A stretch of DNA of 64,000 bases from contig JAHBXS010000002.1 of assembly GCA_019636375.1 (NCBI GenBank), positions 1,019,621-1,083,620 on the forward strand, read 5' to 3'. Positions 1 through 8,944 of this stretch are shown in pieces. The notes under the pieces are model-generated. The model was not told the origin of the DNA. It did no database searches and saw only the letters and a program-made list of their open reading frames with translations. The position numbers were made by a program, and so were the translations under genes. Every line of letters starts with the position of its first letter. Within the stretch, counting starts at the first letter, position 1. Origin of the DNA: Pirellulaceae bacterium. GTDB lineage: Bacteria > Planctomycetota > Planctomycetia > Pirellulales > Pirellulaceae.

Positions 1-2319
1 GTTGGTGAATCGGCCTGGATCGTACAAGTCGGTTTGGACCATATAGGTATCGCCGCTCAGGTTGGCCACGCGGCCCATCACGGTCCGCCCGTCATCGAGT
101 TCAAACACGGTAGCTCGATACTGATCGGAGACTTCTTTGCTGGGAACGATGATCGCCTCAAGGAGATCGCGGACGCCAAACCGTCGGCCCGCAGGGGTCA
201 AGTCGGGGCCGACGCTCCCTCCCGCTCCTTCCAAGCGATGGCACTTCCAACACAGCCCGACGGAAAACATCTTCTCGCCATTTTTCAAATCGCGGTTTTG
301 AAAATCCTGATCGGAAATGGGGAGCAAATCATCGACTTTCCAGTGTTTCACAATTGCCCGCTGTGTGAGTTCTTCATCGGGGCGGGCCTCGATCGGCTTT
401 TGTGTAAGTAAGTCACCCAGGGTCGCCTTCGTGTTTTCGTCCAACCGAGCAATCGCATCGTCACGGGTGTTGAGCAAGAAACGGGCAAACGAATGTCCGC
501 CGCGGAAACGCCCCGCATCAACAAACCACTGAAAGTATTGACGTCTGTTTTCCGGCGTCCAATCATGCGAGCAAACTCGGAGAACAAAGTTGTAATGGAC
601 TTGTTCTTCCTGAGAAGGAGAGTTTCGCATCAATTTAAGAGTCGGTCCAACGATTCCAGGAACGTCCATCCCACATAGCAAACGAGCAATTTCCATGTCG
701 ATAAAGGTTTGCCCCGTCGGAAATTTCGGCAAAAGATAACTTGTGATCTGATCTCGTTTTTCCTGAGTCACTTCCCCTCTTCGCAACCAATGCAGCCCCA
801 CCGTTCGGAGCCAATGCAACCGTTGGGCAACATCCAAGTTCTCCCAGCGCATCTGCAACAGTCGTTCCAGGGTTCGTCGCGCTAGCTCATCGTCGCCTGC
901 TCGGGCCACAGTCAACGAACTCTCTAAAATTCCTTGCGTGTCTCGGGGCTGCAAAATCGCCTCCCGCCAACTATCAACCGGCATTCGCTCCAGAGCGACC
1001 CTCGCCGTATATCGCACAAATCGATCGACGTGACTTAGGTTGGGAATCGCTTGAGCAACAACGGTCGCAGCTTGCTCGGGAGTTGCTGTCAACAATGATT
1101 CCAATGATCGCCGATGTTGTTGCATCTCCGTCAGCGGTGGTACTGAAACGGGGGCGGTTGACTCTTCACCTCGGTAACTCACTCGATAAAGAGCCGACTG
1201 ACTTCGGCGTCCACCTATCGCGAAATACAAACAACCGTCCTGTGGGTTGATCACCATATCAGTTACAGCCAATCCAGGTCCGGTTACAAAGTTTTCCGGT
1301 TCCCCCACAAACGAGGCCCCTTGTGGTGACAGATGCACAGCATAAATGACTCCGTAGCTCCAATCCGCGATGAATAGTGCCTGTTGGTACTTCGCTGGAA
1401 ATTTTGCACCGGTTCCAAACAACACTCCTGTCGGTGAACCCGGCCCAATGTCAACGGTCGCCGGCAAACTGTCGGGGTAGTACTCGGGCCACTTACCGGT
1501 TCCACTGCGCCAACCAAATTCGCTTCCGGGAATCGCATGGCACAATCGTGTTGGCCGATACCAAGGGAGGCCAATATCCCATTCCATATCGGCGTCAAAC
1601 GTAAATAGTTCGCCGTTCGGGTCAAACGCGATGTCGTATTGGTTGCGAAACCCCATCGAAATCAATTCCAAAGTCGAACCATCCGGAGCCATCTCGCAAA
1701 TCCAACCACCTGGGGCCAGAATTCCCGCCGCATGTCCGTTGGCGTCCCACATGCGGGGCACAACTTGATCCTCTTCCCAATTTTGGGGAACACGAGAAGC
1801 GGTCGTGGGAGGAAGTTGCGTGTGATTACCGGCACAAATCGTGATCGATTTTCCATCAGGAGAGAGCACGATCGCGTGGGGACCATGCTCGCCACTCCCT
1901 TTCAGCGGTAACAACAACTCAACCTTATCGAATTGATCATCGCCGTTGGTATCTTGGAGACGGTACAGACCACTCTGTTGCCCATCCCCTTCGTGACTCA
2001 TGACATACAGGCTATCAAAGGCATACAGCAAACCGTGAGCGCGCCCTGAACGAACCTGGAGTGCCTCGACACGAGACTCTTGAGCTTGGTCGTCCAACGT
2101 CACGCGGTACAAGCCGCCGTACTGATCCGAAGCGATCAAGCGCCCCTTATGGTCGACAGTCATGCTGACCCAAGAGCCTTGTGCCGATGGCACATCGAAC
2201 ATTTTTTCGACAACAAACCCATCGATCCGCGCCATGTTCTCTGGCTCTTCCCCTATTGTTGGAATCGCGAAACAACCTAGGGCAAAGAACAACACCATTC
2301 GAAACTCAGACCAACGCAA
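1..2319 (-). CDS. PVC-type membrane-bound dehydrogenase / cytochrome c protein (3' end beyond window)
   Basis: Open to the window edge, so the C-terminus is missing. Read on the minus strand it gives a signal peptide (MRWSEFRMVLFFALGCFAIP), a Gly/Trp-rich propeller-like dehydrogenase region at about residues 35-350 (stretches such as GGLYRV, APGGWICEM, GFRNQYDIAFD), a helical HEAT-like region at about 370-600, and a haem-binding CWKCH at residues 690-694 (positions 238-252) followed by GPDLTPAG. This order is that of the planctomycete/verrucomicrobial PVC-type haem-binding CxxCH proteins, thought to be periplasmic oxidoreductases acting on sugars or alcohols; the substrate cannot be read. I chose a TTG start at 2319 because AGGAG lies 7 bases upstream and it adds the Arg-containing n-region; ATG at 2298 is the alternative. 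Probably secreted. Confidence 0.88.
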   Translation of the reverse strand, partial: MRWSEFRMVLFFALGCFAIPTIGEEPENMARIDGFVVEKMFDVPSAQGSWVSMTVDHKGRLIASDQYGGLYRVTLDDQAQESRVEALQVRSGRAHGLLYAFDSLYVMSHEGDGQQSGLYRLQDTNGDDQFDKVELLLPLKGSGEHGPHAIVLSPDGKSITICAGNHTQLPPTTASRVPQNWEEDQVVPRMWDANGHAAGILAPGGWICEMAPDGSTLELISMGFRNQYDIAFDPNGELFTFDADMEWDIGLPWYRPTRLCHAIPGSEFGWRSGTGKWPEYYPDSLPATVDIGPGSPTGVLFGTGAKFPAKYQQALFIADWSYGVIYAVHLSPQGASFVGEPENFVTGPGLAVTDMVINPQDGCLYFAIGGRRSQSALYRVSYRGEESTAPVSVPPLTEMQQHRRSLESLLTATPEQAATVVAQAIPNLSHVDRFVRYTARVALERMPVDSWREAILQPRDTQGILESSLTVARAGDDELARRTLERLLQMRWENLDVAQRLHWLRTVGLHWLRRGEVTQEKRDQITSYLLPKFPTGQTFIDMEIARLLCGMDVPGIVGPTLKLMRNSPSQEEQVHYNFVLRVCSHDWTPENRRQYFQWFVDAGRFRGGHSFARFLLNTRDDAIARLDENTKATLGDLLTQKPIEARPDEELTQRAIVKHWKVDDLLPISDQDFQNRDLKNGEKMFSVGLCWKCHRLEGAGGSVGPDLTPAGRRFGVRDLLEAIIVPSKEVSDQYRATVFELDDGRTVMGRVANLSGDTYMVQTDLYDPGRFTN

Positions 2320-2454
2320 GGGCTTTCTCCTAAGCTTAGAGCATCAAATAAAAACTTGGCCCTCCATTCTAACCGATTCATCGACCGATGGGAGTTGACC
2401 GAATCCGCCGGCCATAGTTTTCAAACAGAGCGAAGGCCAGAGTCGCACTGGCTA

Positions 2455-2826
2455 CTACCGAGAATTTACCTGCACAACTCGCTGGACTTTGGGTATCGAA
2501 CTGCGGCGGATTGGCGGCGGCGATCCAAGCATTTCCGCGATCTCGTCTTCTTCACTGGCCCAGACAAAAACCCCTAACGAACCGAAAAGTAGCAAGATTG
2601 CCGCTATGACCGGGTGAACAGGTGTTTCCTCGAAGGACCGTTGCTGACATTGCCAACTCCGACAATCCTGCCAACCAAAGCGTGTTTGACGAAAAAAGTT
2701 TTGCTCGAAACCCGCCTGAGCTTCTTGCTGGGGTTCCAAGGTAGTGGCATACGACAGACTAACAACGACGCACCAACCCGCAAGCCAACACAGAACCACT
2801 GCGATTTTTGGCGAATTGATGAACAT
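2455..2826 (-). CDS. small predicted membrane protein, unknown function
   Basis: About 123 residues. It has an N-terminal hydrophobic segment (AVVLCWLAGWCVVVSLSYA, residues about 8-27) that could be a signal anchor, a central Gln/Phe/Trp-rich stretch with CRSWQC, and a second hydrophobic segment (PVIAAILLLFGSLGVFVWA) followed by an acidic, then basic tail. The start at 2826 has GGATAGG just upstream; an in-frame start 7 codons earlier is possible. It lies 135 bp upstream of the PVC-type dehydrogenase in the same direction. The paired membrane segments favour a real gene, but I do not recognise the family. Confidence 0.45.
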   Translation of the reverse strand: MFINSPKIAVVLCWLAGWCVVVSLSYATTLEPQQEAQAGFEQNFFRQTRFGWQDCRSWQCQQRSFEETPVHPVIAAILLLFGSLGVFVWASEEDEIAEMLGSPPPIRRSSIPKVQRVVQVNSR

Positions 2827-3164
2827 TGAACCTATCCGATGCGTCAAAAAATAAACGAGTCGGAATTAAGTTGCCGCAAATCAAATGCCACCTGAAAAAA
2901 CGTGGTTTTTTTGGTTCGCGGGAAAAAAATGTTGCCCTTTTGCCACTCAAACCCCGACCCGGCGTTGACAAAATGCAACCTTTATTAACGATTAAGTAAA
3001 TAAGGTTCACCCAACCGACAAAACTAAAACGAACGTCTGAAAAATGTCGAGCGTTTTTTGCCGCCCCAAATTGCCGATAAAATTCAACATCAAGCGGTTT
3101 GGCGGTGAATAATTCAACGGTCGCAGTAGAATAAGGGTAGGAACAGCGGAGTCGAGACTTTCTC
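2827..3164. other. intergenic region, no gene recognised
   Basis: Divergent spacer between the small membrane protein and the TPR gene. It is rich in A and T runs and should hold the promoters of both genes, but no clear -35/-10 pair, repeat or RNA structure was found. Confidence 0.5.
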
Positions 3165-3728
3165 ATGGCAAACCACGATCGCATCAAACGACGACAACTC
3201 ATTCGAGAGGCCGAAGGCTATCTTGACCTGATGAGCGTGTTTGAAGATCGCTGGAAACTCGACCCTGAGCTCGCCGAAAAAATGGCTCATCGAGTCCTCG
3301 AAACTCTCGATCAAATCGACCAACCCCAAGGCTTCAAAGGAGAAATCCTATACCTCAAGGGTCAAGCCTTTCGGGCACTCGGACGCCTCATCGAAGCGGC
3401 CGACTTTCTCGAACAGTCCCGCGAGTCCAATCCTGAAAGCCTCCCGGCGATTCTCGCGCTCGCGTGGTGCTACAAGCGACTAAATCGAATCGCGATGGCT
3501 ATCGAGATCATGCGGGAAGGAGTTCAATTCGATTCAGAATCGGCGATTGCCCACTATAATCTCGCCTGTTATCTGGCCCTTGATTCGAACCTCAAGGAGT
3601 CGGTACATCACCTAGCAATCGCTCTCGAAATCGATCCTCATTTCCGCACCCTGGTCGCGAACGAACCGGATTTCGATTCGATTCGCCACACCAAGGAATT
3701 CCAAGCGGCACTGTCGGTGATCGTTTAG
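3165..3728 (+). CDS. TPR-repeat protein
   Basis: 187 residues, no signal peptide and no membrane segment, so probably cytoplasmic. Residues about 60-165 form three tetratricopeptide-like helical pairs, with typical small/aromatic spacing: ILYLKGQAFRALGRLIEAADFLEQS, then PAILALAWCYKRLNRIAMAIE, then AIAHYNLACYLALDSNLKESVHHLAIALEIDP. The N-terminus (RLIREAEGYLDL-like) is helical and charged. TPR proteins are protein-interaction scaffolds; the partner is unknown. It is followed after 24 bp by the rRNA methyltransferase gene in the same direction, so the two are probably co-transcribed. The C-terminal LVANEPDFDSIR motif is common in TPR proteins that end in a TPR-like half repeat. Confidence 0.85.
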   Translation: MANHDRIKRRQLIREAEGYLDLMSVFEDRWKLDPELAEKMAHRVLETLDQIDQPQGFKGEILYLKGQAFRALGRLIEAADFLEQSRESNPESLPAILALAWCYKRLNRIAMAIEIMREGVQFDSESAIAHYNLACYLALDSNLKESVHHLAIALEIDPHFRTLVANEPDFDSIRHTKEFQAALSVIV

Positions 3729-3752
3729 GCTCGCGGCAAGGGTAAGCCCCTC

Positions 3753-4751
3753 ATGGACGAAAACCCTGCGGGGCTCCCCGACGAATTCCTTAAACGGTTA
3801 AAGGAGTTTTTGCCCGCCGAACTTCACGACGCTGTGTCGGAAACCTTTTTGCTCCCCCGCCGCGCTGCGGTCCGGATCAACCCCTTGCGCGGCGATCCCA
3901 CGACGATTCGCGAAGGCTTGATCGCTGCCGGAGTTGAATTGACGCCCGTACCCTGGTCCGAAGTTTCGTTTTCGATACCTACTGCGCACCGTGAAATTGC
4001 TAGTCGCTCTCCAGCCAGTGAGCGTGGAGAGGTGTACCTGCAAAGTCTATCAAGCCAATTAGCTGCCGTGGTCCTCGCTCCGAACCCGTGTGACCAAGTA
4101 CTTGATTTGGCGGCTGCTCCGGGAGGCAAGGCCGCTCACCTCGCAGCGCTCATGCAAAACCAGGGCCTCCTCTCGTGTGTCGAACCAATTCGAAGCCGAT
4201 TTTTTCGCTTGCAAGCCAACTTGAAACAGCAGGGAATCACCATTGCCCGATTTTACATGACCGACGGTCGTACGGTGGGCAACAAAGTCGGCCCGCGATT
4301 CGACCGAGCCCTTCTCGACGCGCCATGCAGCGGCGAGGCCCGATTCTCAACGACCGATCCAAGTTCTTTTGCGACTTGGAGCCTACGCAAAATCAGGGAA
4401 ACCAGCCGCAAACAAATCGGTCTTATCAAAAGCGCTTTCCAGTCCCTGAAGCCCGGCGGGCGACTTCTGTACGCGACGTGCAGTTTCGCCCCCGAAGAAA
4501 ACGAGCGGGTCGTGGCCAGTTTGCTCAAAAAGTTTCCAGAACAAGCCGGAATACTCCCCATCGATTTTCCAACTCGCGAAAACTTGCCAGGAATACTCGC
4601 GCCGAACGCCGAGATTCCTCGTTTACCCGGGCTGAATCAATTCGGCGATGAGACCTTTCCTGACGACTTAAACAAGACCCTACGAATCATCCCTAATCAT
4701 CTTTACGACGGCTTTTATCTGGCACTAATCGAAAAGAAATTTGGTTCCTAA
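3753..4751 (+). CDS. RsmB/RsmF-family RNA (cytosine-C5) methyltransferase
   Basis: 332 residues. SAM-dependent Rossmann methyltransferase of the NOL1/NOP2/Sun family. The SAM-binding motif I is VLDLAAAPGGKAAHLA (about residue 113), motif IV with the release cysteine is LLDAPCSGEARF (about 190), and motif VI with the catalytic cysteine is YATCSFAPEENE (about 247). The N-terminal part (VRINPLRGD) is the usual RNA-binding segment of this family. It lacks the NusB-like domain of E. coli RsmB and the long C-terminal PUA region of RsmF, so the target cytosine (16S or 23S rRNA, or tRNA) cannot be assigned. ATG start with AAGGG upstream. It converges with trmN6, with only 31 bp between the stop codons. 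Confidence 0.9.
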   Translation: MDENPAGLPDEFLKRLKEFLPAELHDAVSETFLLPRRAAVRINPLRGDPTTIREGLIAAGVELTPVPWSEVSFSIPTAHREIASRSPASERGEVYLQSLSSQLAAVVLAPNPCDQVLDLAAAPGGKAAHLAALMQNQGLLSCVEPIRSRFFRLQANLKQQGITIARFYMTDGRTVGNKVGPRFDRALLDAPCSGEARFSTTDPSSFATWSLRKIRETSRKQIGLIKSAFQSLKPGGRLLYATCSFAPEENERVVASLLKKFPEQAGILPIDFPTRENLPGILAPNAEIPRLPGLNQFGDETFPDDLNKTLRIIPNHLYDGFYLALIEKKFGS

Positions 4752-4782
4752 ACGTTCTGAACGAGATGCAAGTCGAGCGGGC

Positions 4783-5544
4783 TCAGGGCAAATAAAATTC
4801 CCGCGTGAGAGCCCGATATTCCGGTGAGTATTGATGTTTGGCAAGTTCAATTGTCAGTTCGTCTTCTTTGCAAACTTGTCGAGTTGTGGAGAACCTGATC
4901 AATACACGCTTGAAGGGCGATTTCGGCAACGGACGAACTCGCGTGATTCGTTGTGGCCTGAAATCTACCTCCTCTGCATTTGCAACCCAAACTCCTTCAT
5001 CACGAGCCGGAACGATCAGATACAGTGCCCCGTTGGCGGTTGCCAATCGGCGACAGGCATTCAATAAATCCTGGGGTGACAACTGCACTTGATGCCGAGC
5101 CCTGCTCCTTGCCAAATGGGGTGATCGTGGGCCCGCTCGAAAAAATGGAGGATTGCAAATCAACGCATCGAAAGTCATTTCCAACTCAAATCGCTGAGCA
5201 AAGGCCAGAAAATCTTCAGTCCAAACGCGCAACCGATCAGCCCAAGGAGAATTATGGAAATTCTCCGCCGTTTGTTGCGCAGACGGTTCATCGACTTCAA
5301 CAGCATCAATGAAAGCCTGAGCGTTCCGCTGCGCCGCCATTAAAGCCAACAGACCAGAACCCGTGCCAATATCCAAAATCCGCCGTGCCGATTCGATCTC
5401 CGCCCATGCTCCGAGCAGAATTCCGTCGGTGCCAACTCGCATCGTCGCACGATCATCGGCAATACAAAACTGCTGAAAACGAAATTGCCTTTCGGAATTC
5501 CCTAAAGCAAACAAGTTTACCGAATCATCCACCAGCTTAAACAC
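4783..5544 (-). CDS. trmN6: tRNA1(Val) (adenine-37-N6)-methyltransferase-like protein
   Basis: 253 residues. The fold is a class I SAM methyltransferase: motif I ILDIGTGSGLLALMAAQR (about residue 58) and the N6-adenine signature DALICNPPFF (about 128), where NPPF contacts the target amine. The N-terminal FRFQQFCIADDRATMRVGTDGILLGAW is the hallmark of the YfiC/TrmN6 family, which methylates A37 of tRNA1(Val) in E. coli. Length fits the family (about 245). The start used is GTG at 5544 with a weak SD; it sits 29 bp after the DUF4190 gene, so both may share one transcript. Function is assigned by family; the tRNA target in this organism is inference. Confidence 0.88.
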   Translation of the reverse strand: MFKLVDDSVNLFALGNSERQFRFQQFCIADDRATMRVGTDGILLGAWAEIESARRILDIGTGSGLLALMAAQRNAQAFIDAVEVDEPSAQQTAENFHNSPWADRLRVWTEDFLAFAQRFELEMTFDALICNPPFFRAGPRSPHLARSRARHQVQLSPQDLLNACRRLATANGALYLIVPARDEGVWVANAEEVDFRPQRITRVRPLPKSPFKRVLIRFSTTRQVCKEDELTIELAKHQYSPEYRALTREFYLP

Positions 5545-5573
5545 TCAAAGTAGTTTGCAGCACGGGCGAAAAT

Positions 5574-5945
5574 CTATGAGTTCGCGCTAAAAAGAGCAGC
5601 CACAATACCTGCCCCAAAAACTCCACCGCATAGAAGCGAAAGCGCACCGCAACAGATCGCGATGACCGCATGGGCCGAACCCTTGATGATCGGATTCGCA
5701 GCACGTTTTCTGAGGCCAATGATCCCCAACACAATCGCAGCGATACCAAACGGAATTCCAAGAACAGGAAGTAGCCCGACGATCCCCAAATAATATCCGA
5801 TGAGGGCATGAGGATTTTTGTACGGGATGATCCCCCCAGTCTTATCGCCTTGCATCCCAGGCTGATTCAAGTACGCAGGAATCTGGGTCGGCTGGACCGG
5901 GGAAGAATATGGGTTTTGGCTAGGAGGTTGGTTGCTTTGAGACAT
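5574..5945 (-). CDS. DUF4190 membrane protein
   Basis: 123 residues. A Pro/Gln/Asn-rich cytoplasmic N-terminus (residues 1-45) is followed by two hydrophobic hairpins: ALIGYYLGIVGLLPVLGIPFGIAAIVLGIIGLRK (about 47-80) and AHAVIAICCGALSLLCGGVFGAGIVAALF (about 90-120). The pattern of a Gly-rich double membrane segment followed by a charged RKRA loop is that of DUF4190 proteins, whose function is unknown. A good SD (AAAGG) precedes ATG at 5945. Upstream neighbour of trmN6. Confidence 0.8.
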   Translation of the reverse strand: MSQSNQPPSQNPYSSPVQPTQIPAYLNQPGMQGDKTGGIIPYKNPHALIGYYLGIVGLLPVLGIPFGIAAIVLGIIGLRKRAANPIIKGSAHAVIAICCGALSLLCGGVFGAGIVAALFSANS

Positions 5946-6074
5946 CGATTCAACCTTTCTAAGGAATTACGAAACGGAAAGGGACATTGAAGGGACGTGA
6001 CTTGCAAATCGTGAGCAAGAGTTCTCCACGATCTTAGTTGCAATAGAATTTAACAACAAGTCCCAACGGGGTTG

Positions 6075-6917
6075 CTAAAACCCGTTTTCGACTGGAATGG
6101 ACGTCGGGGGTTGCCGATCCATTACCGCCACGGCAATTGGGGTCTCGGAGGTTTCAACACGCTGCATCGGTAATTTGATGGTGAAACAAGTTCCCTTGCC
6201 AACAGTGCTTTCCACACGAATCTTGCCCTGATGGACCTGAACGATATTGCGACATGCTGCTAGACCCAAGCCGGTCCCCCCCTTGCCCGTCGCATCGGGA
6301 CCGCGTTTGGTCGTGTAGTAAGAGTCGAAAATTCGTTTCAGGCTCTCGGCAGGAATACCCACCCCAAAGTCACGCACGATCAAGTCAACCGTTTGCGTTG
6401 CCGTGTCTTGAATCAGACGCACTACCAAGCGTCCACCATTTGGCATTGCTTGGCGAGCGTTGATCAATAAGTTCAGCAAGACTTGTTGGATTTGATTGGC
6501 GATCACAGGAATCTTGGGAACTTCATGAATCTCCAGTTCAACTGCAATGCGATATTTCTGCATTTCTTTCTCAAGCAGGAACATGGCTTCGCGAATCAGC
6601 TCAGCCAATTGAGTAGGCTCAAAGTTTGGCTTACGATTTCGGGCCATTCCCAACACCGAACGGGTAATCTCAGCCGCGCGTTCGGATGCCTGCAAAATTT
6701 TCGTAAATGCTCTGTCGCGGGCCGCTTGATCTTGATGCCGCAAACCAAGCTTGGCGTAGTTCATCACCGTCATCAGAATGTTATTGAACTCATGGGTCGT
6801 GGTCCCAACTAACTCCCCCAACGCCGATGCGCGCTGCGCTTCAATGAGTTGCTGCTGCAAAGAGGCAATTTGCTCCTGAAGTTGCTCAACCGTGAATGAT
6901 GGCGACAATTCTGACAT
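6075..6917 (-). CDS. soluble sensor histidine kinase
   Basis: 280 residues with no membrane segment and no PAS or GAF domain. A short coiled coil (residues about 8-30, VEQLQEQIASLQQQLIEAQR) leads to the H-box LVGTTTHEFNNILMTVMNYA, with the phospho-accepting His in HEFNN at about residue 42. The ATPase domain shows N-box LLNLLINARQAMPNGG, G1 RDFGVGIP and G2 GTGLGLAACRNIVQ. HEFNNIL resembles NtrB-type and hybrid-type kinases. No response regulator is adjacent, so this is an orphan kinase and its signal must enter through a partner protein or the coiled coil. Confidence 0.9.
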   Translation of the reverse strand: MSELSPSFTVEQLQEQIASLQQQLIEAQRASALGELVGTTTHEFNNILMTVMNYAKLGLRHQDQAARDRAFTKILQASERAAEITRSVLGMARNRKPNFEPTQLAELIREAMFLLEKEMQKYRIAVELEIHEVPKIPVIANQIQQVLLNLLINARQAMPNGGRLVVRLIQDTATQTVDLIVRDFGVGIPAESLKRIFDSYYTTKRGPDATGKGGTGLGLAACRNIVQVHQGKIRVESTVGKGTCFTIKLPMQRVETSETPIAVAVMDRQPPTSIPVENGF

Positions 6918-7157
6918 GCGGCGATGGTTGCTTTTAAAAAATCAATGACAGCATTACGTTGATAGCACTAGGCTGATGTGACCGCGACCGAGGACGAGCT
7001 TTGTCAATGTAACGGTCGTGAGTTACAAAACTCAATAGTGCCTCTTCTTTGGTATCGGAGAATTCAACTAGGTTTCTCTACCCCCCTCTGGTATATTGCT
7101 AACGACATTTACGAATTGGAAAAACTATGGTGCATTTCGCCTCGACAGGAAGTCAGC

Positions 7158-7433
7158 ATGAAAATTATTGAGCAATTGGGTCGGTTAATCGCTTTGGCCG
7201 AAAAAATGGGTTATGAAATCCGCCATGAGAATCTGGGGGGAGTAGGTGGTGGTTTATGCGAGTTTGGTGGGCGGCGGTGTTTGTTCATTGATCTTTCGTT
7301 GAACTCTGTCGAGCAATTGGAACAACTTCGCGATGCGCTGTCACGCGATCCCTCTCTGCCCACAGGCCGGCTACCAAGCGTTGTTTTGCAAGACCTCGGC
7401 CTACCATTCGCGGCAACTTCTGTTCCAGGCTAA
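7158..7433 (+). CDS. small conserved-looking hypothetical protein
   Basis: 91 residues from ATG at 7158, which has GACAGGAAG upstream; the open frame extends further 5' but that part has poor coding character. The sequence MKIIEQLGRLIALAEKMGYEI is amphipathic helix, then GGVGGGLCEFGGRRCLFIDLSLN is strand-loop-strand with two cysteines, and the C-terminus is Pro/Leu-rich. The layout is compact, globular and cytoplasmic. I do not recognise the family. It is divergent from the histidine kinase, 240 bp away. Confidence 0.6.
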   Translation: MKIIEQLGRLIALAEKMGYEIRHENLGGVGGGLCEFGGRRCLFIDLSLNSVEQLEQLRDALSRDPSLPTGRLPSVVLQDLGLPFAATSVPG

Positions 7434-7880
7434 ATCTATTGGGCAGAAATGGGGTCAGTTATCGTTGTGCTAAGCACCCGAAGGGCCGTTCCCGCAACGG
7501 TACCCGACCCAATTTCCTCCCGATAGCTATAACCCTTGCAAACTTAGCCAAAATTACTTTCCCTTTGCCATTGTTTTTGTGGCGGTATTTCTCAAATGGG
7601 GTGACCATTAAAGTGGGAGGGCTGAATCAGGCCAAGTGACTTTGTGCCCACATGAACTCGGGTGCTGTCGCAGGACTTGAGTCACGATGCTGTTGAAAAT
7701 GCAGGAGTTTTCTCACGGCTTTTTTGGTGCTTCAGCGATATTCTGATCGCTAAAAACCGTGCTAATTCCCATTGAATAACGGGATTCCCACCCTTCTAGA
7801 AAAATAAAAAATAAACGCCTGGCATTTACGTCTTGTTCGTAAAGGCAATTTCACCACTTCACAACGTCTCGGACACTACC
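7434..7880. other. intergenic region with an imperfect inverted repeat
   Basis: 447 bp without a convincing gene. It holds the inverted repeat at 7447-7515 (separate entry) and the promoter/leader region of the EF-hand gene, which is A-rich at 7795-7815. The 66-residue open frame at 7439 is not supported. Confidence 0.6.
7447..7515. repeat. imperfect inverted repeat, REP/MITE-like
   Basis: Arms at 7447-7467 and 7495-7515 match in 17 of 21 positions when one is reverse-complemented (AAATGGGGTCAG versus AAATTGGGTCGG at the outer ends), enclosing a 27-bp spacer that can form a further stem. The GGGTC theme is also seen in the element at 8689. Probably a short dispersed repeat. Confidence 0.5.
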
Positions 7881-8573
7881 ATGAAGAACCATTTGATTCC
7901 CGTTTTCACAGTCGCATTTTTGATGGCGCTGACAACTCAAGGTTGGGCTCAGCCCGACCAAGCCCGCCAACGTCCCGCAAATCCTCTTTTCCAATTGTTT
8001 GACACCAACGGTGATGGCGTCCTGTCGTCCAGCGAAATTCGCGCTGCCGCCGATGCCCTTCGTAAACTCGATGCCGATGATGACGGTGAGGTAACTTCCG
8101 AAGAGTTTGGTCGAGGAGTTCGCGCGAGCCAACAACGAGAAGGGCGCGATGGAAACGAACAAGCTCGCCGAGGTCAACAAGCTGGCGACCAGCAACGTCG
8201 CCCAGGCGAACGTGGACCTGGAGCCCCCGGACAACCAGGCCGCCCAGGTGAAGCAGGCCGAAACGCCGGTCTTACCATCGGACCAAACTTTGTCGAACGG
8301 ATTTTCCAGTTTGACAAAGATGGAGACGGCAAACTTTCTCGCGAGGAGCTTCAGGTAATGGTCGACCGATCGCAAGCCGACCGCCAAGACCGAGCCGAGC
8401 GTGGTGAAGAAGGTCGTCCGCCAATGCGAGATCGTCAGCGTCAAGGTGCTGGCGGTGAACGAAATGAAGGCCAACGTGGCGATGGCAATCGCGGAGGTGA
8501 TCGACGTGAAGGCCAACGCGGCGATGGCGGGCGCGGCGATGGCCAACGCAACCGCGATGGCGGTGGCGAATAA
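7881..8573 (+). CDS. secreted EF-hand protein with Arg/Gly-rich tail
   Basis: 230 residues from ATG at 7881 (the open frame starts 16 codons earlier, but the signal peptide MKNHLIPVFTVAFLMALTTQGWA begins here). Three Ca2+-binding EF-hand loops are visible: DTNGDGVLSSSE (about residue 41), DADDDGEVTSEE (about 63) and DKDGDGKLSREE (about 140). Between and after them lie Gln/Arg/Gly-rich low-complexity stretches, ending in repeats of the type GQRGDGxRGG. Such EF-hand proteins are common in Planctomycetes and presumably bind Ca2+ outside the cytoplasm; no enzymatic domain is seen. A strong terminator follows at 8655. The low-complexity tail gives a long antisense open frame that I regard as an artefact. 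Confidence 0.85.
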   Translation: MKNHLIPVFTVAFLMALTTQGWAQPDQARQRPANPLFQLFDTNGDGVLSSSEIRAAADALRKLDADDDGEVTSEEFGRGVRASQQREGRDGNEQARRGQQAGDQQRRPGERGPGAPGQPGRPGEAGRNAGLTIGPNFVERIFQFDKDGDGKLSREELQVMVDRSQADRQDRAERGEEGRPPMRDRQRQGAGGERNEGQRGDGNRGGDRREGQRGDGGRGDGQRNRDGGGE

Positions 8574-8654
8574 AAACGCCAGCGATTGAACTTCCGCAAT
8601 TAACAACAGACCACCACATTCACAGGATTCATCCGCTTGTGGTTCACTTCCCCG

Positions 8655-8686
8655 AGAGGCTTGTCAGAAGACAAGCCTCTTTTTTT
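8655..8686 (+). terminator. Rho-independent terminator of the EF-hand gene
   Basis: Perfect 11-bp stem AGAGGCTTGTC / GACAAGCCTCT around the loop AGAA, running into T7. It lies 82 bp after the EF-hand stop and just before the inverted-repeat element. Confidence 0.9.
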
Positions 8687-8862
8687 AAAGCCTATCCCAA
8701 AAGGGGTCAGACCCTTTGGAGGCTAAGCGAAATTTAACGTTGTTTTGTTGCCAAGCCGGAGAGGGTCTGACCCGAATGGCACTGTCGGGTTGATGAATGC
8801 GCGCAGATTGATCTAGGACTGAAGCGGACAATTTTTTAAAATCTGCTCCGGCCAAGGCGATC

Positions 8863-8891
8863 TTGCGAAATTGAGCCGACCTTGGTATTAA
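8863..8891 (+). promoter_or_regulatory. candidate transposase promoter
   Basis: TTGCGA (8863-8868) and TATTAA (8886-8891) are separated by 17 bp, a reasonable sigma-70-type arrangement, upstream of the hairpin that covers the ribosome-binding site. Confidence 0.4.
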
Positions 8892-8898
8892 AATGAAG

Positions 8899-8943
8899 CC
8901 CTCCTTGGTTCACTGGCTAGTGAAAAAGCCAAGGAGGGTTTTT
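8899..8943 (+). promoter_or_regulatory. hairpin that sequesters the transposase Shine-Dalgarno
   Basis: CCCTCCTTGG (8899-8908) pairs perfectly with CCAAGGAGGG (8929-8938), and the loop contains a second stem TTCACT/AGTGAA. The right arm contains the near-perfect SD AAGGAGGG of the transposase (ATG at 8945), and is followed by T5. In mRNA the structure would hide the SD and resembles a terminator. RNA hairpins that block transposase translation are known from IS10 and IS50. Confidence 0.7.
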
Positions 8944-8944
8944 C

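Noticed and set aside
7851..8606. 251-residue minus-strand open frame opposite the EF-hand gene
   Set aside because: It is an Ala/Ile-rich shadow of the low-complexity plus-strand gene, with no signal or motif; the EF-hand loops and signal peptide lie on the plus strand.
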